Shown here in pieces: positions 5,947 to 8,707 of a stretch of DNA of 8,707 nt. Within the stretch, counting starts at the first letter, position 1. Each line of letters starts with the position of its first letter. Under the pieces are notes generated by a model, which was not told where the DNA came from, did no database searches, and worked only from the letters and a program-made list of their open reading frames with translations. The stretch is taken from NCBI GenBank assembly GCA_005889285.1, contig VBFF01000052.1, positions 1-8,707 of the forward strand. Direction: 5' to 3'. A program made the position numbers and the translations under genes. The DNA is from Chloroflexota bacterium. GTDB lineage: Bacteria; Chloroflexota; Dormibacteria; CF-121.

Positions 5947-7047
5947 ATGGCGACGCTGGGCGTCGGCATCGTCGGAGTCAGCCCCGTCCGGGGCTGGGCC
6001 GCCACCGCCCACATCCCCGCCCTGCGCGCGCTGCCGAACTACGAGATCCGGGCACTCAGCGCCCACAACGCGGAATCCGCCCGCGCGGCCGGCGAAGTGT
6101 TCGGTGTCAGTGCGGTCTACTCCGACCACGAGCAGCTGGTGGCGCAACCCGACATCGACATGGTCGCCGTCACGGTCAAGGCCCCCCATCATCGAGAGCT
6201 CGTCTCCGCCGCACTTCGCGCCGGTAAGGCCGTCTACTGTGAGTGGCCCCTTGGCCGCGACCTCGACGACGCGCGAGCGATGGCCGCGCTCGCTGCCAAG
6301 CAGGGAGTACAGACGGTCGTCGGGTTGCAGGCACGCCAGGCCCCGGCGATCGAGTTCGTCCAACAGCTGCTCCGCGATGGATACGTCGGCGAGGTCCTGT
6401 CAACGACCATGGTCGGACTGTCGATCCCGGGCGACGTCGTGGGCCAGCCCAACGCCTACATGCTCGACAAGAAAAACGGGGCCAACCTTCTCACGGTCCC
6501 CGTTGGCCACAGCCTCGACCTTCTGAATTACGTGCTCGGTGAGTTCGCCGACCTGTCAGCCGTGTCGGATCTTCGCCGGCCGCTCATCACCATCGAAGAG
6601 ACCGGGAAGCAGATCGTGAAAACGGCGGCCGACCAGATTGCGGTGATCGGCAGCCTCAGGTCGGGGGCGACTGCCAGCGTCCACATCCGTGAGGCTGTGG
6701 CGGGCGGGATCGGGTTCCTCTGGGAAATCAACGGAACCGACGGAACGCTCCGGATTACCGCTGACGCCGCCGTCCCCGGAATCTTTCCCCTGACCGTCGC
6801 GGGAGCACAGGGACACAAGGAGCTCGCCGAGCTTGCCGTCCCGACGGCGCTGATACAGAAATGGCCCGCCCTCACCGGCCTGGAAGGCGCGCCCGCCTAC
6901 AACGTCGGGCGTGTCTACGCGGCCTTCGCGGCAGACATCGACAACAGGACCCACACCGTGCCGGACTTCGCGGACGCCGTCCGGCGCCACGAGGTCATCG
7001 CCGCCATTGAGAGGTCCGCGGCATCAGGGAAACGCGTGACGGCGTGA
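5947..7047 (+). CDS. Gfo/Idh/MocA-family (Gal80-like) oxidoreductase
   Basis: 366 residues. The N-terminal Rossmann domain begins VGIVGVSPVRGWAATAHIPA, with GxGxxG at residues 5-10 and the GWAA..HIPALRALP segment shared with Gal80-like members. The second domain contains GLQARQAP (126-133), DGYVGEVLS (144-152) and GHSLDLLNYVLGEF with H188 and D191. Family enzymes use NAD(P)H to oxidise or reduce sugars and sugar derivatives. In the canonical EKP motif the lysine takes part in catalysis; here it is EWPLG (E99-W100-P101), as in Gal80-like proteins, so the activity may differ or be lost. It is preceded by a 13-codon ORF whose stop touches its ATG, and is probably controlled by the divergent MarR regulator. 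Downstream lies a convergent, decayed region. Confidence 0.9.
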   Translation: MATLGVGIVGVSPVRGWAATAHIPALRALPNYEIRALSAHNAESARAAGEVFGVSAVYSDHEQLVAQPDIDMVAVTVKAPHHRELVSAALRAGKAVYCEWPLGRDLDDARAMAALAAKQGVQTVVGLQARQAPAIEFVQQLLRDGYVGEVLSTTMVGLSIPGDVVGQPNAYMLDKKNGANLLTVPVGHSLDLLNYVLGEFADLSAVSDLRRPLITIEETGKQIVKTAADQIAVIGSLRSGATASVHIREAVAGGIGFLWEINGTDGTLRITADAAVPGIFPLTVAGAQGHKELAELAVPTALIQKWPALTGLEGAPAYNVGRVYAAFAADIDNRTHTVPDFADAVRRHEVIAAIERSAASGKRVTA

Positions 7048-7057
7048 AGCCCACTAC

Positions 7058-7195
7058 TCATGTGGTGTTCGCCACGGCGACCAGCCGCAGGGCGAGGACG
7101 GGACAATCGTTGACCGCTCGCCGGGCGTGGGGCACCAGGTTTTCGGCGATCGAGCCAGCAGCAACGGAGCCACCTGCCACCGTCGAGGTGAGCAA
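7058..7195 (-). pseudogene. C-terminal remnant of a single-cluster ferredoxin
   Basis: A minus-strand frame of 45 codons (TTG 7195 to TGA 7058) ends in HARRAVNDCPVLALRLVAV. This strongly resembles the last third of small 3Fe-4S/4Fe-4S ferredoxins (…ARRAVxxCPVxALRL…), whose final cluster cysteine sits in the CP pair (C31 here). The N-terminal half, which should carry the other cluster cysteines in a CxxxxxC motif, is absent: residues 1-18 are a Gly/Ala/Ser stretch and no cysteine frame was found upstream. It therefore cannot build the usual cluster. AGGAGGGA lies a suitable distance before the TTG, so a short protein might still be made. It lies tail to tail with the oxidoreductase, 10 nt apart. 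Confidence 0.45.
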
Positions 7196-7261
7196 ACTCC
7201 TATCCCTCCTCGATGCTAGTCCCGCTCGTTGCCGAATCGGGCTGAAACGTCCCGGAGGGCT

Positions 7262-7360
7262 TTAACCGGCGGGGTTCGGAATCGGCCCGAAGAGCGTGGC
7301 CTGCGAGCCATGGATGACAAGGCTGCCGAGCTTGGTGGTGTCGTTCTTTTGATCTGGCAT
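7262..7360 (-). CDS. Hypothetical 32-residue peptide with strong Shine-Dalgarno
   Basis: ATG 7360 to TAA 7262. An AAGAGGAG sequence (7369-7376) lies 8 nt before the ATG, the best ribosome-binding site in this part of the window. The peptide starts MPDQKNDTTKLGSLVIHGSQ and ends ATLFGPIPNPAG: a polar, charged first third and a hydrophobic, Gly/Pro-rich remainder. Third codon positions are mostly G or C, as in the neighbouring genes. It has no cysteine, no signal peptide and no match I recognise. It could be a small regulatory peptide, a peptide precursor, or the first codons of a gene truncated in the same decay that left the ferredoxin tail. It follows the VOC gene on the same strand after about 110 nt. 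Confidence 0.4.
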   Translation of the reverse strand: MPDQKNDTTKLGSLVIHGSQATLFGPIPNPAG

Positions 7361-7397
7361 TTGGACATCTCCTCTTGGGGCAAATTGCTGTCGGGAT

Positions 7398-7420
7398 GTG
7401 CCCAGTTTGCCGGTGCCCAG
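7398..7420. repeat. Short tandem direct repeat GTGCCCAG, 15-bp period
   Basis: GTGCCCAG occurs at 7398-7405 and again at 7413-7420. Extending to the 15-bp period, the two units agree at about 12 of 15 positions. It lies between the VOC gene and the 32-codon ORF, upstream of the latter. It may be a regulator site or chance. Confidence 0.3.
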
Positions 7421-7469
7421 CTTTCAGTTCGGTTACGCTCACGACGGCTACTTCGACCCGACGGTCCCC

Positions 7470-7886
7470 TCAGCCGCCATACCGCTTGTGCTGGTTGAGG
7501 CTGAACCAGTTCCCGGAGTCGTCGCGAAACAGGGCCTCGATGCCGTAGGGCCGCTCGGCCGGCTCCTGCAGGAAGGTGACGCCCTTACCTTTCAGCTCCT
7601 CGTAGGCGCCCTTGATGTCATCGGTTTCGATGACGCCGGCCCCCATGACGCCCTTGGCGACCAGGCCGAGAAGTGTCGCGGCGTCCTCCTCGCTGAACAT
7701 CGGCGGCTGAGGGTGGGCGAGGAGGATGTTGAGGTCGGGCTGGTCCTTCGGGCCAACCGTGAGCCAGCGGAACCCGTCCATGGTCGCGTCGCTGCGCACC
7801 TCGAAGCCGAGCTTCTCCGTGTAGAACGCCTTGGCGCGGTCCTGGTCCTCGACGAACACGTTCACGTGCGAGAGCTTCTTGATCAT
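7470..7886 (-). CDS. VOC-family (glyoxalase/bleomycin-resistance-like) protein
   Basis: 138 residues from ATG 7886. The frame stays open upstream to 7964, but the extra residues are an Arg-rich non-homologous run, and MIKKLSHVNVFVEDQDRAKA is the normal VOC start. Two beta-alpha-beta-beta-beta units are visible: SHVNVFVEDQDRAKAFYTEK with LGFEVRSD and WLTVGPKDQPDLNILL, then GAGVIETDDIKGAYEELKGK, FLQEPAERPYGIEALFRDDS and NWFSLNQ. H7 and E117 match usual metal-ligand positions. Members include glyoxalases, ring-cleaving dioxygenases and antibiotic-binding proteins; the substrate cannot be told. The start overlaps the stop of an AraC-regulator tail by four bases (ATGA), matching the common AraC-VOC pair in actinobacteria. 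A GGAG just upstream is too close to be ideal, consistent with translational coupling. Confidence 0.9.
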   Translation of the reverse strand: MIKKLSHVNVFVEDQDRAKAFYTEKLGFEVRSDATMDGFRWLTVGPKDQPDLNILLAHPQPPMFSEEDAATLLGLVAKGVMGAGVIETDDIKGAYEELKGKGVTFLQEPAERPYGIEALFRDDSGNWFSLNQHKRYGG

Positions 7887-8059
7887 GGCTCCGACGGTAC
7901 CGCGCGCCCGCCGTCGGTGCTTCTTCCGGATTGCTGACTTCTGGCGAGACCCGGCCGCGTCCACATGAGGACGAAGCAGCCCGGGATGGGCGGAGCGCTC
8001 GTAGAGGCACTCCGGTACTCGGTCGGTGACATCCCCACGAGGGCGCGGAAGCGCGCCAT
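7883..8059 (-). pseudogene. C-terminal tail of an AraC-family regulator, 5' part lost
   Basis: A minus-strand frame of about 58 codons ends at TGA 7883, overlapping the VOC start. It reads MARFRALVGMSPTEYR, then APPIPGCFVLMWTRPG and an Arg/Ser/Gly-rich tail ending VPSEP. FRALVGMSPTEYR is the last helix of the AraC DNA-binding domain (consensus FRxxxGxSPxxYR), and the IPGCFVLMWTRP tail is typical of AraC regulators encoded beside VOC genes. Everything N-terminal to this, including the first HTH, is missing: upstream of about 8060 the recognisable coding sequence is the HTH gene in a different frame. The protein cannot bind DNA as a normal AraC regulator. It is too short for ordinary ORF cut-offs. 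Confidence 0.65.
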
Positions 8060-8256
8060 TCGGTCAGAGAGAGAGGCTTGGTCTGCTGGCTGCCGGCCAG
8101 TGCCTCCACATCACTGCGTAATACGAAGAGCCGCTTACCCAGCTTTCGCGCTCGAAGCCTTCCGGACCAGACCCAACGGCGCACGGTCTCCGTGGATCGT
8201 CCGGTGAGTCGCGCGGCAGCCCTGATATCCAGTTCGTCGCGTGCCATGTCAGCCAC
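8051..8256 (-). pseudogene. MerR/excisionase-type HTH (HTH_17-like) gene fused out of frame to the AraC tail
   Basis: From GTG 8256 (or ATG 8247) the first 67 codons give a helix-turn-helix protein: ELDIRAAARLTGRSTETVRR, WVWSGRLRARKLGKRLFV, RSDVEALAG, then LSLTEWRAS. This is the HTH_17/excisionase pattern, in which the first helices pick the site and the RxxGxRLxV strand forms the wing. Small actinobacterial proteins of this type often end soon after an LSLxEW segment. Here, from about 8055, the frame runs on for another 140 codons to 7618 as Arg/Ser/Pro-rich shadow sequence over the AraC tail and VOC gene, so its natural end is gone. A deletion joining this gene to the AraC gene explains both. 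The HTH part may still be translated. Confidence 0.6.
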
Positions 8257-8263
8257 ACCGACA

Positions 8264-8295
8264 TTCTACTACATCAACTACGGCGCGTTGTAGAA
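8264..8295. repeat. Inverted repeat upstream of the HTH frame
   Basis: TTCTAC (8264-8269) and GTAGAA (8290-8295) are 6-bp inverted arms separated by 20 bp, located just before the HTH start. It might be an operator; the arms are short and chance is possible. Confidence 0.25.
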
Positions 8296-8367
8296 CTTAA
8301 GGAACAGATTCAAGCGCTGACACCACCCATTCCGGGTCTCACATCTCATTAGTTTTATCTGTGTAGA

Positions 8368-8707
8368 CTACCGGTCCATCACGCGCGATCCCGCCCGGCG
8401 CAATTCAAACACGGGCTGACGTCTTGCCACCGCGATGTAGTCGTCGAGACTATCGTCGACGCGGAGTCTGAAGTAGTAGAGCACCCCTACCGGCGGTCGC
8501 CGCAGTGGACCGACTACGGCGCGGACCAGTCGAGAGCGCGGGAACGGGGCCAGCAGCTCGCAAAGAACACTGCCCGCCGTCTCGGCAGCCAACTCCGTTG
8601 CTTCGAACTTCTCCGATTTGCCGCGCCGCGTGATCCGGGCCTCCCCCGACGCTCGAAGGCTCCGGACCCAGTGGACCTCCGTCGAAGCCGCTTGAAGAAG
8701 GCACCGT
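8368..8707 (-). CDS. Nitroreductase/deazaflavin (F420)-dependent oxidoreductase-like protein, 5' partial
   Basis: The frame is open from the window edge to TAG 8368, about 113 codons; an internal TTG at 8592 is not the real start because homology extends upstream. Visible segments are STEVHWVRSLRASGEARI, TRRGKSEKFEATELAAE, VLCELLAPFPRSRLVRAV and a C-terminal DDYIAVARRQPVFELRRAG. The 'xxxxWVRNLRAAGxxxlxRRGrxe…vFrl' pattern is that of the nitroreductase/Ddn family, split beta-barrel proteins that in actinobacteria and Chloroflexota use the deazaflavin cofactor F420 to reduce quinones, nitro compounds and enones. The N-terminal third, with the TxGRkSG-type cofactor loop, lies outside the window, so F420 use is inference. 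It is separated from the HTH frame by about 110 nt on the same strand. Confidence 0.7.
   Translation of the reverse strand, partial: RCLLQAASTEVHWVRSLRASGEARITRRGKSEKFEATELAAETAGSVLCELLAPFPRSRLVRAVVGPLRRPPVGVLYYFRLRVDDSLDDYIAVARRQPVFELRRAGSRVMDR

Noticed and set aside
7044..7265. Plus-strand 73-codon ORF starting at GTG overlapping the oxidoreductase stop
   Set aside because: No family resemblance; it lies opposite the ferredoxin-like frame and looks like a shadow.
7618..8256. Full 212-codon minus-strand ORF as a single long HTH protein
   Set aside because: After about codon 68 it is Arg/Ser/Pro-rich shadow sequence over the AraC tail and the convincing VOC gene; homology does not continue.
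8296..8367. AT-richer gap between the HTH frame and the nitroreductase-like gene as an ncRNA or attachment site
   Set aside because: No stem-loop, repeat or tRNA-like sequence was found in it.

Overview
The window is high-GC bacterial DNA with densely packed genes on both strands and little intergenic space. The gene families point to a soil-type actinobacterium or a related phylum such as Chloroflexota or Dormibacterota: a DSHCT-type helicase C-terminus, an N-domain/GAF-like/class III cyclase fusion, AraC+VOC pairing and a deazaflavin-type nitroreductase fold. This placement is inference from family resemblance only. No rRNA, tRNA, CRISPR array, insertion sequence or phage gene was seen.

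Positions 1-2178 hold the 3' end of a Ski2/HelY-like RNA helicase (+). It converges on a two-gene minus-strand unit: an iron-sulphur uracil-DNA-glycosylase-like protein followed, 14 nt later, by a nucleoside-deoxyribosyltransferase-like Rossmann protein. From 2236 to 4827 come a secreted LamG-domain protein (+), a three-part adenylate/guanylate cyclase (-), a small GlsB/YeaQ-type membrane protein (+), and a 57-residue zinc-ribbon protein (+) behind a near-consensus promoter. Next is a minus-strand secreted chagasin-like/Ig-fold protein that is interrupted by a frameshift (4909-5273).

Positions 5338-7047 form a regulatory cassette. A MarR regulator (-) and a Gal80-like Gfo/Idh/MocA oxidoreductase (+) diverge from a 60-70 bp region carrying two 12-bp palindromes. 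One overlaps the -35 box and the other the predicted transcription start of a plus-strand promoter. The oxidoreductase start codon directly abuts the stop codon of a 13-codon ORF that owns the ribosome-binding site.

Positions 7058-8707 are minus-strand and partly decayed. Reading along transcription they hold the 3' part of a deazaflavin-dependent nitroreductase-like gene cut by the window edge, a MerR/excisionase-type HTH frame, the last ~58 codons of an AraC regulator, a VOC/glyoxalase protein whose start overlaps the AraC stop (ATGA), a 32-codon ORF with a strong Shine-Dalgarno, and a ferredoxin-like tail lacking its N-terminal half. The HTH and AraC pieces look fused by a deletion.

I see no clear new multi-gene system. 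The points most worth a second look are the MarR/leader-peptide control region, the HTH-AraC junction, the frameshifted secreted protein, the unusual cyclase and several genes below ordinary length cut-offs.
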